Shown here: in pieces, positions 44,434-53,190 of the stretch
Position numbering within the stretch: position 1 is the first letter of the stretch
Layout: each line of letters starts with the position of its first letter
Assembly (NCBI RefSeq): GCF_003853705.1
Contig: NZ_QTQI01000018.1
Span: 113,869 to 177,868 of the forward strand
Direction of reading: 5' to 3'
Origin: Burkholderia sp. Bp8992
Lineage (GTDB): Bacteria; Pseudomonadota; Gammaproteobacteria; Burkholderiales; Burkholderiaceae
Length of the DNA: 64,000 nucleotides
Notes under the pieces: model-generated
Database searches by the model: none
What the model saw: only the letters and a program-made list of their open reading frames with translations
Told to the model about the DNA's origin: nothing
Program-made: the position numbers and the translations under genes

Positions 44434-46109
44434 CGACCCGCCATCTGCACAACGAGTCGCGCGGCTACGAGCCGCGCCCTTCCGGCGACGATACGGCCGG
44501 TCCTGCCGCAGCGCAGCAACGCGTGCAGGCCGAACCACCGCCGCCGGCCGCCGACTTGCCCGGTTCCGGGCAGAAGGAAGCGCGTATGAACGTTGCCGAA
44601 CGCAAGCCGCTGCCGTGCCCGTCCGACTGGACGTTCGAACTGCTCGAGGAATACGACACGCACATCGCGCAGGTCGCCGAACAATACGAGCTCGACATCT
44701 ACCCGATCCAGCTCGAACTGATCAGCGCCGAGCAGATGATGGACGCGTATGCGTCGGTCGGGATGCCCGTCAACTACCGTCACTGGTCGTTCGGCAAGCA
44801 CTTCCTCGCGACCGAGAAGAGCTACCGCCGTGGCCAGATGGGCCTCGCGTACGAAATCGTCATCAATTCGAATCCGTGCATCGCGTACCTGATGGAAGAG
44901 AACACGATGACGATGCAGGCGCTCGTCATCGCGCACGCGGCGTACGGACACAACTCGTTCTTCAAGGGCAACTACCTGTTCCGGCTGTGGACCGACGCGC
45001 ACGCGATCATCGACTATCTCGTGTATGCGAAGAACTACGTCGCGGAATGCGAGGAGCGCTACGGTCTCGATCGCGTCGAGGAACTGCTCGATTCGTGCCA
45101 TGCGCTGATGAATTACGGCGTCGACCGCTACAAGCGCCCGCAAAAGCCGTCGCTGTCGAAGGAATCCGCGTTGCGGCGCGAGCGCGAGGCGTACCTGCAG
45201 TCGCAGGTGAACGAACTGTGGCGCACGCTGCCGGGCAAGAAGCCCGAGCTGATGGAGGAGCAGGAAGACCGCTATCCGCCCGAGCCGCAGGAGAACCTGT
45301 TGTATTTCGCGGAGAAGAATGCGCCGCTGCTCGAGCCGTGGGAGCGGGAAGTGATCCGCATCGTGCGCAAGATCGGCCAGTATTTCTACCCGCAGCGGCA
45401 GACGCAGGTGATGAACGAGGGCTGGGCGACGTTCTGGCACTACACGCTGCTGAACACGCTGTACAACCAGGGGAAGCTGGAAGACGGCTTCATGATGGAG
45501 TTCCTGCATTCGCACAGCAACGTGGTTTACCAGCCGCCCGTCACGAAGCCGTACTACAGCGGGATCAACCCGTATGCGCTCGGTTTCTCGATGATGAGCG
45601 ACATCCGGAGGATCTGCGAAGCGCCGACGGACGAAGACTACAAGTGGTTTCCGGAGATCGCGGGCACCCCGTGGCTGCCGGCGATGCACTACGCGATGCG
45701 CAACTTCAAGGACGAGAGCTTCATCGCGCAATACCTGTCGCCGAACCTGATCCGCGAAATGCGGCTCTTCTCGGTGCTCGACGACGACATGCGCGATTCG
45801 CTCGAAGTCTCGGCGATCCACGACGATTCCGGCTACCAGTACGTGCGGCAGGCGTTGTCGCGGCAGTACGACATCCATCACCGCGAGCCGAACATCCAGG
45901 TGTGGGCGGTGAACACGCGCGGCGACCGCAGCCTCACGCTGCGCCACTTCATGACCGACAACCGCCACCTGTCGAACGACAGCGACGAAGTGCTCAAGCA
46001 CATGGCGCGGCTCTGGCAGTTCGACGTGTACCTGGAAAGCGTCGACGAGGCCGGTACCGTGCGCAAGCGCCACGAGTGCCGCTACGTGCCGCCCGAGATC
46101 CGCGTTTGA
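44430..46109 (+). CDS. SpoVR-family protein (YcgB)
   Basis: A 559-residue cytoplasmic protein of the SpoVR family, which in Bacillus affects spore cortex formation and in non-spore formers is linked to PrkA. The core begins at DWTFELLEEYDTHI (about residue 67) and includes NSNPCIAYLMEENTMTMQAL, GHNSFFKGNYLFR, and the HExxH-like NEGWATFWHYTLL. The ATG at 44430 overlaps the yeaH stop (ATGA); codon use from there is coding-like. A second start at 44586, after AAGGAAG, matches E. coli YcgB in length and could be the true one. Confidence 0.92.
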   Translation: MTTRHLHNESRGYEPRPSGDDTAGPAAAQQRVQAEPPPPAADLPGSGQKEARMNVAERKPLPCPSDWTFELLEEYDTHIAQVAEQYELDIYPIQLELISAEQMMDAYASVGMPVNYRHWSFGKHFLATEKSYRRGQMGLAYEIVINSNPCIAYLMEENTMTMQALVIAHAAYGHNSFFKGNYLFRLWTDAHAIIDYLVYAKNYVAECEERYGLDRVEELLDSCHALMNYGVDRYKRPQKPSLSKESALRREREAYLQSQVNELWRTLPGKKPELMEEQEDRYPPEPQENLLYFAEKNAPLLEPWEREVIRIVRKIGQYFYPQRQTQVMNEGWATFWHYTLLNTLYNQGKLEDGFMMEFLHSHSNVVYQPPVTKPYYSGINPYALGFSMMSDIRRICEAPTDEDYKWFPEIAGTPWLPAMHYAMRNFKDESFIAQYLSPNLIREMRLFSVLDDDMRDSLEVSAIHDDSGYQYVRQALSRQYDIHHREPNIQVWAVNTRGDRSLTLRHFMTDNRHLSNDSDEVLKHMARLWQFDVYLESVDEAGTVRKRHECRYVPPEIRV

Positions 46110-46138
46110 TCGCGTATCTTCGAAAATGTTTGCATCGG

Positions 46139-46163
46139 ACGCCAGCCTGACGGCTGGCGTTTT
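46139..46163 (+). terminator. Terminator of prkA-yeaH-spoVR
   Basis: Stem ACGCCAGCC / GGCTGGCGT with a four-base loop, then TTTTC. It lies 30 bases after the spoVR stop. Confidence 0.7.
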
Positions 46164-46344
46164 CATATGACAAGCGCGTGGCGGGAGAAAATTCTTCTAC
46201 ATCCGGACGAACCCGGAGTGCCTGTTACTTTACATTTCGCTAAACTCTCGTAGCGCCGTGCGCCGGAACCGGTGCCACGTGCGACCGCATGCGGCGGCCC
46301 CCAGCCGTCTCGCCCAGAAAGCACTAAAAGGAACAGACCAACCC

Positions 46345-47649
46345 ATGGACGTCCAGACCGACCAAGCTGCGCTGTCCGCGCATGACACCCGGCGGCGCGT
46401 GTTCGCCATCGTCGGCGCCTCATCGGGCAACCTCGTCGAGTGGTTCGACTTCTACATCTACTCGTTCTGCGCGCTGTACTTCGCGCCGGCGTTCTTCCCG
46501 AGCGGCAACACGACGACGCAGCTGCTGAACACGGCCGGCGTGTTCGCGGCCGGCTTCCTGATGCGTCCGATCGGCGGCTGGCTGTTCGGCCGCATCGCCG
46601 ACCGTCACGGCCGCCGCGCGGCGATGATGATCTCGGTGCTGATGATGTGCGGCGGGTCGCTCGTGATCGCGGTGCTGCCGACCTACGCACAGATCGGCGC
46701 GCTCGCGCCGGCACTGCTGCTGGTCGCGCGCCTGTTCCAGGGCCTGTCGGTGGGCGGCGAGTACGGCACCAGCGCGACCTACATGAGTGAAGTCGCGCTG
46801 AAGGGGCGCCGCGGCTTCTTCGCGTCGTTTCAGTACGTGACGCTGATCGGCGGCCAGCTGTGCGCGCTGCTGGTGCTCGTGATCCTGCAGCAGACGCTGT
46901 CGGCCGACGAACTGAAGGCATGGGGCTGGCGCATTCCGTTCGTGGTCGGCGCGGCGGCTGCGCTGATCTCGCTGTACCTGCGGAAATCGCTCGACGAGAC
47001 GTCGACCAGCGAATCGCGCGACAAGAAGAACGCCGGCACGATCCGCGGCGTGTGGGAACACAAGGGCGCGTTCTTCACGGTGGTCGGCTTCACGGCCGGC
47101 GGCTCGCTGATTTTCTACACGTTCACGACGTACATGCAGAAGTACCTCGTGAACACGGCCGGCATGCACGCGAAGACGGCCAGCAACGTGATGACCGTCG
47201 CGCTGCTCGTCTACATGCTGATGCAGCCGGTGTTCGGCGCGCTGTCCGACAAGATCGGCCGCCGCACGTCGATGATCCTGTTCGGCTCGTTCGCGGTGAT
47301 CGGCACCGTGCCGCTGATGCATGCGCTGAAGGACGTGACGAGCCCCGTGGCCGCGTTCGTGCTGATCACGGTCGCACTGGCGATCGTCAGCTTCTACACG
47401 TCGATCAGCGGCCTCATCAAGGCCGAGATGTTCCCGCCGGAAGTGCGCGCGATGGGCGTTGGCCTGTCGTATGCGGTGGCGAACGCAATCTTCGGCGGTT
47501 CGGCCGAGTACGTCGCGCTGTGGTTCAAGTCGATCGGCAGCGAGGAAACCTTCTACTGGTACGTGACCGTGCTGTGCGCGATCTCGCTGATCGTGTCGTG
47601 GCGGATGCGCGATCCGAGCAAGGAAGGGTACCTGCGTCACGAGCCGTGA
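46345..47649 (+). CDS. kgtP: Alpha-ketoglutarate permease KgtP
   Basis: A 434-residue MFS symporter that imports alpha-ketoglutarate with protons. It matches E. coli KgtP closely from memory: [60 protein letters not shown], and [20 protein letters not shown], with almost the same length (432 in E. coli). Twelve helices are expected. The ATG at 46345 follows AAAAGGAAC. It has its own terminator, so it is a single-gene unit. Confidence 0.92.
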   Translation: MDVQTDQAALSAHDTRRRVFAIVGASSGNLVEWFDFYIYSFCALYFAPAFFPSGNTTTQLLNTAGVFAAGFLMRPIGGWLFGRIADRHGRRAAMMISVLMMCGGSLVIAVLPTYAQIGALAPALLLVARLFQGLSVGGEYGTSATYMSEVALKGRRGFFASFQYVTLIGGQLCALLVLVILQQTLSADELKAWGWRIPFVVGAAAALISLYLRKSLDETSTSESRDKKNAGTIRGVWEHKGAFFTVVGFTAGGSLIFYTFTTYMQKYLVNTAGMHAKTASNVMTVALLVYMLMQPVFGALSDKIGRRTSMILFGSFAVIGTVPLMHALKDVTSPVAAFVLITVALAIVSFYTSISGLIKAEMFPPEVRAMGVGLSYAVANAIFGGSAEYVALWFKSIGSEETFYWYVTVLCAISLIVSWRMRDPSKEGYLRHEP

Positions 47650-47685
47650 TCGGCTGCGCGTTGCGCATACCTGCACCATGACGAA

Positions 47686-47716
47686 ACGTCCCGCCGGTTG
47701 GCGGGACGTTTTTTTT
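47686..47716 (+). terminator. Intrinsic terminator of kgtP
   Basis: Stem ACGTCCCGCC / GGCGGGACGT with a four-base loop, flanked by AAA before and eight T after. The A and T flanks allow it to work for both converging genes, kgtP and the LysR gene. Confidence 0.92.
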
Positions 47717-47727
47717 GCGGCGTGCGA

Positions 47728-48657
47728 TTACGCGGGCGGCAGCTTCGCGCGGTCGGCTGCCGGGTCGGCCGCGCTCGACAGGATGCCTTGTTGGACCAGC
47801 CAGTCGAACATCTGCTCGACGATCGGCGAGCGCGACGGGCCTTCCAGCCGCGACAGCCACCACGTGGTGCCGGGCAGGCGCGGGTAGTCGGCGAGTACGG
47901 TCAGTGTGTGCTGGTCGAGGCCGGCCTGTGCGACGAGACGCGGCAGGCACGCGATGCCGCGTCCGCGCTGCACGGCGTCCAGTACGAGCCGCTGATCGTC
48001 GTAGATCGCCTGCATCCGGAAGTCCGACAGCTGCTCGCGAAAGACGGTCGCCATGCGCTCGTCGGTCAGGCTCGTCTCGAGGCAGACGAGCCCCGTGTGC
48101 TGCGCGTGTTCGGCGCGCGGCACGCGGGCGAGCGTCTCGGCCACCGGCGTCGCGCACACCGTCACCCATTCGTCGCGCATGAACGGGATGTCGACCAGGC
48201 CGGGCTGCAGCATCGGTCGCGTACCGATCGTCATGTCGACGTCGATCTCGTCGACGTAGCGCGCGGTTTCGTCGGTCGACAGCAGTGGGCACAGGTCCGG
48301 CAGCACCTGCTGCAATTGCTCGAGGCGCGGCTGCAGCCAGCCGTGCAGCAACGGCGCTGGGCAGACCAGCACGACAAGCCCCGGGTTCAGGTAGGTCGCG
48401 ATGCGGTCGAGCCCGCCGCGCAACGTGTCCATCGCGCGCTGCACGCTGCGATGCAGGACCTCGCCGGCGATGGTCAGCTCGACGCCGCGGCCGCGCCGGC
48501 GGAACAGCGGCTGCCCGAGTTGCGCTTCAAGCTGCTGGATCTGATGGCTGATCGCCGATTGCGACAGGTGCAACTCGTCGGCCGCACGCGAGAAATTGCC
48601 CAGTCGGGCCGCGGCTTCGAAGCCGGTCAACAGTTTCAGGGACGGAACGCGTCGCAT
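47728..48657 (-). CDS. LysR-family regulator next to the agmatine genes
   Basis: A 309-residue LysR regulator of the GcvA-like branch: start RRVPSLKLLTGFEAAARLGN, then FSRAADELHLSQSAISHQIQ. The effector domain (95-300) includes RYVDEIDVDMTIGTRPMLQP and VQRGRGIACLPRLVAQ. It is divergent from aguA with 101 bases between starts, so it probably controls the agmatine operon, likely sensing agmatine or N-carbamoylputrescine. I chose the ATG at 48657; a TTG at 48690 would add 11 residues and run into the operator. Confidence 0.9.
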   Translation of the reverse strand: MRRVPSLKLLTGFEAAARLGNFSRAADELHLSQSAISHQIQQLEAQLGQPLFRRRGRGVELTIAGEVLHRSVQRAMDTLRGGLDRIATYLNPGLVVLVCPAPLLHGWLQPRLEQLQQVLPDLCPLLSTDETARYVDEIDVDMTIGTRPMLQPGLVDIPFMRDEWVTVCATPVAETLARVPRAEHAQHTGLVCLETSLTDERMATVFREQLSDFRMQAIYDDQRLVLDAVQRGRGIACLPRLVAQAGLDQHTLTVLADYPRLPGTTWWLSRLEGPSRSPIVEQMFDWLVQQGILSSAADPAADRAKLPPA

Positions 48658-48692
48658 CGAGATATGAGGTGAATTGATTGATTCGGCCAATA

Positions 48693-48704
48693 AATATCAA
48701 TATT
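48693..48704. promoter_or_regulatory. Palindrome between the LysR gene and aguA
   Basis: AATAT-CA-ATATT, in an AT-rich patch 54 bases before aguA. LysR sites are often short AT-rich inverted repeats of the T-N11-A type, so this is a candidate operator. Confidence 0.45.
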
Positions 48705-48758
48705 CATCAAGTTTAGCCTGACGGACAATCGCTCATCAATCACAACGGAGTCGGATCG

Positions 48759-49796
48759 ATGGGTCGCTTTGATGCTCGCCAGCGCGGTTACCGGATGCCC
48801 GCCGAATGGGAAGCCTCGCATGCCACGTGGCTCGGATGGCCGGTTCTCGACAACCGCGAGGACCTGTGGGGGACGCATTACGCGCAGGTGTGCCGCGAGT
48901 TCGCGCTGGTCGCGCGGACCATCGCGCGCTACCAGCGCTGCGTGGTCGCGGTGCACCACAGCCAGGCCGATACCGCGCGCGAGCTGGTGGGTCCGAGCGT
49001 CGACGTGCTGCCGGTCGCGGCCGAGGACAACTGGCTGCGCGACTGCGGGCCGATCTTCCTCGTGAGCGAGCAGCGCGGGCTCGGCGCGGCCGTATTCCGT
49101 TTCAACTGCTGGGGCGAGAAGTACCAGCCGTACGACGGCTGCCAGCAGGCCGGGCAGGACATCGCGCGTGCGGCCGGCGCCGAGATCTTCAATTCGCACA
49201 TGGTGCTGGAGGGCGGCTCGTTCTACGTCGACGGGCAGGGCACGCTGGTCACGACCGAGAGCTGCCTGCTGCATCCCAATCGCAACCCGCATCTGAGCCG
49301 TGTGGAGATCGAGGCGGAACTGCGCCGGATGCTGGGTGTGGAGAAGATCGTATGGCTGCCGGGCAACCCCGACGAAGTGGAGACGAACGGGCACGTGGAC
49401 GGCATCGCGTCGTTCATCGCGCAGGGCCGGATGCTGTGCCAGACCGCCGTGCCCGAGCAGGGCGACTATTTCCGCGTGATGCGCGAGAATCGCCGCGCGC
49501 TGGAGCTCGCGACCGATGCGGCGGGGCGCCGTTTCGAGCTGCTCGACCTGCCGTCGCCGATCGTCAGCGAACGCTTCGGTTCCGAGCGCTACTGCGATTG
49601 CTATGCGAACTACATCCTGGTGAACGGCGCGGTGATCGTGACTGCGTTCGGCGTCGAGCAGGACGAGGCCGCACGCGACGCGTTCAGCCGCGCGTTCCCG
49701 GAGCGCAAGGTGGAGATGTTGCCGATTCCGACGCTGTCGATCGGCGGCGGTAGCATCCACTGTTCGACGCAGCAGCAGCCTTTCGTCGCGCACTGA
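48759..49796 (+). CDS. aguA: Agmatine deiminase AguA (cytoplasmic)
   Basis: Hydrolyses agmatine to N-carbamoylputrescine and ammonia. The 345-residue protein has the guanidine-modifying fold with D95 (NWLRDCGP), H212 and D214 (NGHVDG), and the nucleophile C335 in GGGSIHCSTQQQP. It has no signal peptide, so it acts in the cytoplasm, and it is similar in length to plant and Pseudomonas AguA (about 370). It is the first of five genes: aguA, aguB, a PotF-like protein and two exported deiminase paralogues. The aguB start is 45 bases on. Confidence 0.94.
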   Translation: MGRFDARQRGYRMPAEWEASHATWLGWPVLDNREDLWGTHYAQVCREFALVARTIARYQRCVVAVHHSQADTARELVGPSVDVLPVAAEDNWLRDCGPIFLVSEQRGLGAAVFRFNCWGEKYQPYDGCQQAGQDIARAAGAEIFNSHMVLEGGSFYVDGQGTLVTTESCLLHPNRNPHLSRVEIEAELRRMLGVEKIVWLPGNPDEVETNGHVDGIASFIAQGRMLCQTAVPEQGDYFRVMRENRRALELATDAAGRRFELLDLPSPIVSERFGSERYCDCYANYILVNGAVIVTAFGVEQDEAARDAFSRAFPERKVEMLPIPTLSIGGGSIHCSTQQQPFVAH

Positions 49797-49841
49797 GCGA
49801 CGTTCCGTCAGCCGTTTCCGGTCTCACCGAGGAGCAACGCA

Positions 49842-50756
49842 ATGCCGTCCAAACACATCACCGTCGCTGCCGTGCAGATGGCGTCGGGCAGCTGGAACTT
49901 CGAAGACAACATGGCCACCGCGGAGCGCTTGATCCGCGCGGCCGCCGCACAGGGCGCGAATCTCGTGCTGTGCCCAGAGTTGTTCGCGATGCCGTATTTC
50001 TGCGTCGACCAGAACGTGCGCCACCTCGAACTCGCGCAGCCGTTCGAAGGCAATGCGCAGATCGCCCGGTTCGCGGCGCTGGCCGGCGAGCTCGGCATCG
50101 TGCTGCCGATCGGCTTCTTCGAGCGCGCGGGAAATGCCGCGTACAACTCGATCGCGGTGGCGGATGCCGACGGGCGCGTGCTTGGCGTCTATCGCAAGAC
50201 GCATATCCCGGACGGGCCGGGCTATACGGAGAAGTTCTATTTCACGCCGGGCGACACCGGCTTCAAGGTGTGGGACACGCGTTTCGGCCGAATCGGCATC
50301 GGCATCTGCTGGGACCAGTGGTATCCGGAGACGGCGCGCAGCCTCGCGCTGATGGGCGCCGAGATCCTGTGCTTTCCGACCATCATCGGTTCGGAGCCGT
50401 TCAGCAGCGAGTTCGATTCGGCCGGCCACTGGCAGCGCACGATGCAGGGCCACGCGGCGGCCAACATGGTGCCGGTCGTCGCAGCCAACCGGATCGGCCG
50501 CGAAACGGGCTTCGGCAACGGCAATCCGCGGCAGCAGGGGCTCACCGGCGTGTTCTACGGGTCGAGCTTCATCGCGGATCACACCGGCGAGAAGCGGGCC
50601 GAGGCGAACCGCACCGACGAAGCCGTGCTCGTGCAGACGTTCGACCTCGACGCGATCCGCGCCGACCGGCAGTCGTGGGGCTTCTTCCGCGATCGCCGCC
50701 CCGAGATGTATCGCACGTTGTTGACCAGCGACGGCATGTCGTCCTGCTATCGATAA
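49842..50756 (+). CDS. aguB: N-carbamoylputrescine amidohydrolase AguB
   Basis: A nitrilase-superfamily enzyme that converts N-carbamoylputrescine to putrescine, CO2 and ammonia. The 304-residue protein has the catalytic triad E46 (LCPELF), K119 (YRKTHIPDGPGY) and C156 (GICWDQWYPE). The motif EKFYFTPGDTGFKVWDTRFG is typical of AguB. A GAGGAG ribosome site precedes the ATG. It directly follows aguA and is nine bases before the PotF-like gene, so all are one transcript. It has no export signal, so this last step is cytoplasmic. Confidence 0.95.
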   Translation: MPSKHITVAAVQMASGSWNFEDNMATAERLIRAAAAQGANLVLCPELFAMPYFCVDQNVRHLELAQPFEGNAQIARFAALAGELGIVLPIGFFERAGNAAYNSIAVADADGRVLGVYRKTHIPDGPGYTEKFYFTPGDTGFKVWDTRFGRIGIGICWDQWYPETARSLALMGAEILCFPTIIGSEPFSSEFDSAGHWQRTMQGHAAANMVPVVAANRIGRETGFGNGNPRQQGLTGVFYGSSFIADHTGEKRAEANRTDEAVLVQTFDLDAIRADRQSWGFFRDRRPEMYRTLLTSDGMSSCYR

Positions 50757-50765
50757 GGACTCGAA

Positions 50766-51878
50766 ATGAAACGAAAAGGATGGCTGCGTGTCGCGGCGCC
50801 GGGTCTCGCACTGTGCATGCTGGCCGGTGCGGCCCGCGCCGATGAAGAGAAGGTGTTGAACCTGTACAACTGGAGCAACTACTTCGCGCCGGATACGATT
50901 TCCGCCTTCGAGAAGGAAACCGGCATCAAGGTGCGCTACGACGCGTACGACAGCGACGAGACGTTGCAGTCGAAGCTGCTGACCGGCAACAGCGGCTACG
51001 ACCTCGTGTGGCCGACCAACGACTTCATGGCCAGGCAGATCCAGGCCGGCGTGTATCGCAAGCTCGACAAGGGCCGGCTGCCTAACCTGAAGTATCTCGA
51101 CCCGTCGCTGCTGAAGCAGATGGCGCAGTCCGATCCCGGCAACCAGTATGGCGTGCCGTACATGTGGGGCACCGTGGGCGTCGGCTACGACCGCGCTAAG
51201 GTGAGCGCGATCCTCGGCAAGGACATGCCGGCCAACAGCCTCGACCTGCTGTTCAACCCGGCGATCGCGGCGCGCGTCGCCGCAAAATGCGGGCTGGGCC
51301 TGCAGGACTCCGCGAGCACGGTGCTGCCGCTAGCGTTGCGCTACGTCGGCCGCGATCCGATGCATCCGTCCGCGCAGGATTACGCGGCCGCGCACGCGAT
51401 GCTGATGAAGGTCCGGCCGTTCATCCGCCAGTTCGTCGGGTCGTCCGACGCCAACGAGCTGATCGAAGGCGAGCTGTGCGTGACAGTCGGCTTCTCCGGC
51501 GCGATCAATCTGGCCGCGCTGAAGGCGAAGGCGCGCGATCCGAAGCGCAGCATCGTGTACGACATCCCGCGCATCGGCAGCCTGATGTGGTTCGACGCGA
51601 TGTTGATTCTGGCGTCGGCGAAGCATCCGGACAACGCGCATGCGTTCATCAACTACATCCTGCGTCCGGACGTGACCGCGAAGATCTCGAACTCGACGCG
51701 CTACGCGAATGCGAACCAGGGTGCGTTGAAGCTGATGGACCCGGCGCTGGTGCGCGATCCGGGCGTCTATCCGGACGAGGCGACCCGACGCACACTGTTC
51801 ACGCCGATCGCCGAATCCCCGGCTGCGATGCGCCTGGAAGGCCGGACCTGGCTCGGCTTCAAGACCGCGCGGCCGTGA
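50766..51878 (+). CDS. PotF-like polyamine-binding protein, altered pocket
   Basis: A 370-residue periplasmic binding protein with a signal peptide (cleavage after GAARA). It follows PotF/SpuD closely: LNLYNWSNYFAPDTISAFEK and GVPYMWGTVGVGYD. By recalled alignment to E. coli PotF, D278 is kept (D277 here), but D247 is Ala (A246), D39 is Asn (N38), W244 is Phe (F243) and the acidic pair near 184-185 is Ser-Thr. Those acids hold one end of putrescine. A ligand with one neutral end, such as N-carbamoylputrescine, would fit better; this is inference. No permease or ATPase is encoded nearby. It lies nine bases after aguB. Confidence 0.88.
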   Translation: MKRKGWLRVAAPGLALCMLAGAARADEEKVLNLYNWSNYFAPDTISAFEKETGIKVRYDAYDSDETLQSKLLTGNSGYDLVWPTNDFMARQIQAGVYRKLDKGRLPNLKYLDPSLLKQMAQSDPGNQYGVPYMWGTVGVGYDRAKVSAILGKDMPANSLDLLFNPAIAARVAAKCGLGLQDSASTVLPLALRYVGRDPMHPSAQDYAAAHAMLMKVRPFIRQFVGSSDANELIEGELCVTVGFSGAINLAALKAKARDPKRSIVYDIPRIGSLMWFDAMLILASAKHPDNAHAFINYILRPDVTAKISNSTRYANANQGALKLMDPALVRDPGVYPDEATRRTLFTPIAESPAAMRLEGRTWLGFKTARP

Positions 51879-51928
51879 TGACACACCACGAAACCATTGA
51901 AGTAACCGGCAAGCGAAAGAGGGATGCC

Positions 51929-53041
51929 ATGACCACACGACGTCAACTGTTGAAACGCGGCCTGTCCGTCTCGGGCGCGGCGCTGGCCGCCAGCGCGATG
52001 GGCGGGTTGTTCGGCCGCGCCGCGCATGCGCAGCAGGGTGCCGCCTGGCACATGCCGGACGAAGGCGCACCGCACACCGCGACCTGGATGGCGTTCGGCC
52101 CGAGCGAGGACATCTGGGGCGCTCGCCTGTTGCCGGTGGTGCGCGAGAACCTCGCGGCCGTCGCGAAGGCAATTGCCGCGCACGAACCGCTGAAGATGCT
52201 GGTGCGGGAGCAGGACTACGCGCTCGCATCGCGGCTGTGCGGCTCGTCGGTCGAACTCGTCCAGCATCCGGTCGACGATCTGTGGATGCGTGACACGGGG
52301 CCCGTGTTCGTGAAGAACGCGTCGGGCCGGCTCGGTGGCGTGAGCTTCAATTTCAACGGCTGGGGCAACAAGCAGGAACACGATCAGGACGCGGAAGTCG
52401 CGCCGTTCGTGGCCGAACGCGCCGGCGCGCGGCTGATCGACACGAAGCTCGTGCTGGAAGGCGGCGGCATCGAGGTGGACGGCGAAGGCACGGCGATCGT
52501 CACGCGCAGTTGCGTGCTCAATGCGAACCGCAATCCGGGCGTCAGCCAGGCGCAGTGCGAGGCCGAACTGAGCCGCCTGCTCGGGCTGAAGAAGATCATC
52601 TGGCTGCCCGGCATCGCGGGCAAGGACATTACCGACGGGCATACCGACTTCTACGCGCGATTTACGAGCCCGGGCGTCGTGGTGGCCGGGCTCGACACCG
52701 ATCCGTCGTCGTACGATCACGCGGTGACGCGGCAGCATCTGGAGATCCTGCGGAAGTCCACCGACGCGAAGGGGCGCCCGTTGAAGGTCGTCGTGCTGCC
52801 GGGGCCGAAGACCGTCCGGCACATCTACGAGAACGCGGAGTTCGCGGCCGGCTACATCAACTTCTACGTGTGCAATCGCGCGGTGATCGCGCCGCAATTC
52901 GGCGACAGCCGCGCCGACCGCAATACGCGCGACACGCTCGTCGACCTGTTCCCCGGCCGCGAAGTCATCCAGCTGAACATCGACGGCATCGCCGCGGGCG
53001 GCGGCGGCATCCACTGCACCACGCAACAGCAGCCGGCCTGA
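51929..53041 (+). CDS. Exported agmatine deiminase paralogue (Tat signal)
   Basis: A 370-residue member of the agmatine/peptidylarginine deiminase family with a twin-arginine signal: TTRRQLLKRGLSVSGAALAA, cleavage after AHA. The mature enzyme keeps WMRDTGPVF (Asp), H238 and D240 (DGHTDFYARF), and C363 in GGGGIHCTTQQQP, so it should be active. The Tat route suggests folding before export. It lies 50 bases after the PotF-like gene. It is about as similar to AguA as to the next paralogue. Agmatine is the likely substrate, but peptidyl-arginine cannot be excluded. Confidence 0.9.
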   Translation: MTTRRQLLKRGLSVSGAALAASAMGGLFGRAAHAQQGAAWHMPDEGAPHTATWMAFGPSEDIWGARLLPVVRENLAAVAKAIAAHEPLKMLVREQDYALASRLCGSSVELVQHPVDDLWMRDTGPVFVKNASGRLGGVSFNFNGWGNKQEHDQDAEVAPFVAERAGARLIDTKLVLEGGGIEVDGEGTAIVTRSCVLNANRNPGVSQAQCEAELSRLLGLKKIIWLPGIAGKDITDGHTDFYARFTSPGVVVAGLDTDPSSYDHAVTRQHLEILRKSTDAKGRPLKVVVLPGPKTVRHIYENAEFAAGYINFYVCNRAVIAPQFGDSRADRNTRDTLVDLFPGREVIQLNIDGIAAGGGGIHCTTQQQPA

Positions 53042-53190
53042 GAACGGCCGCGGGCCGGTTCGCGTGACCGGTCCGCATGCTGCTTCAAATTTCCAGTCTT
53101 TCCGGACTACTGAAAACAATGCGGAGTCCGTCCCGCGGGACGGAAGTCGGCGCGCGCGTGCGCGCCGTCCGCGCAATGGAGTTGAAATAC

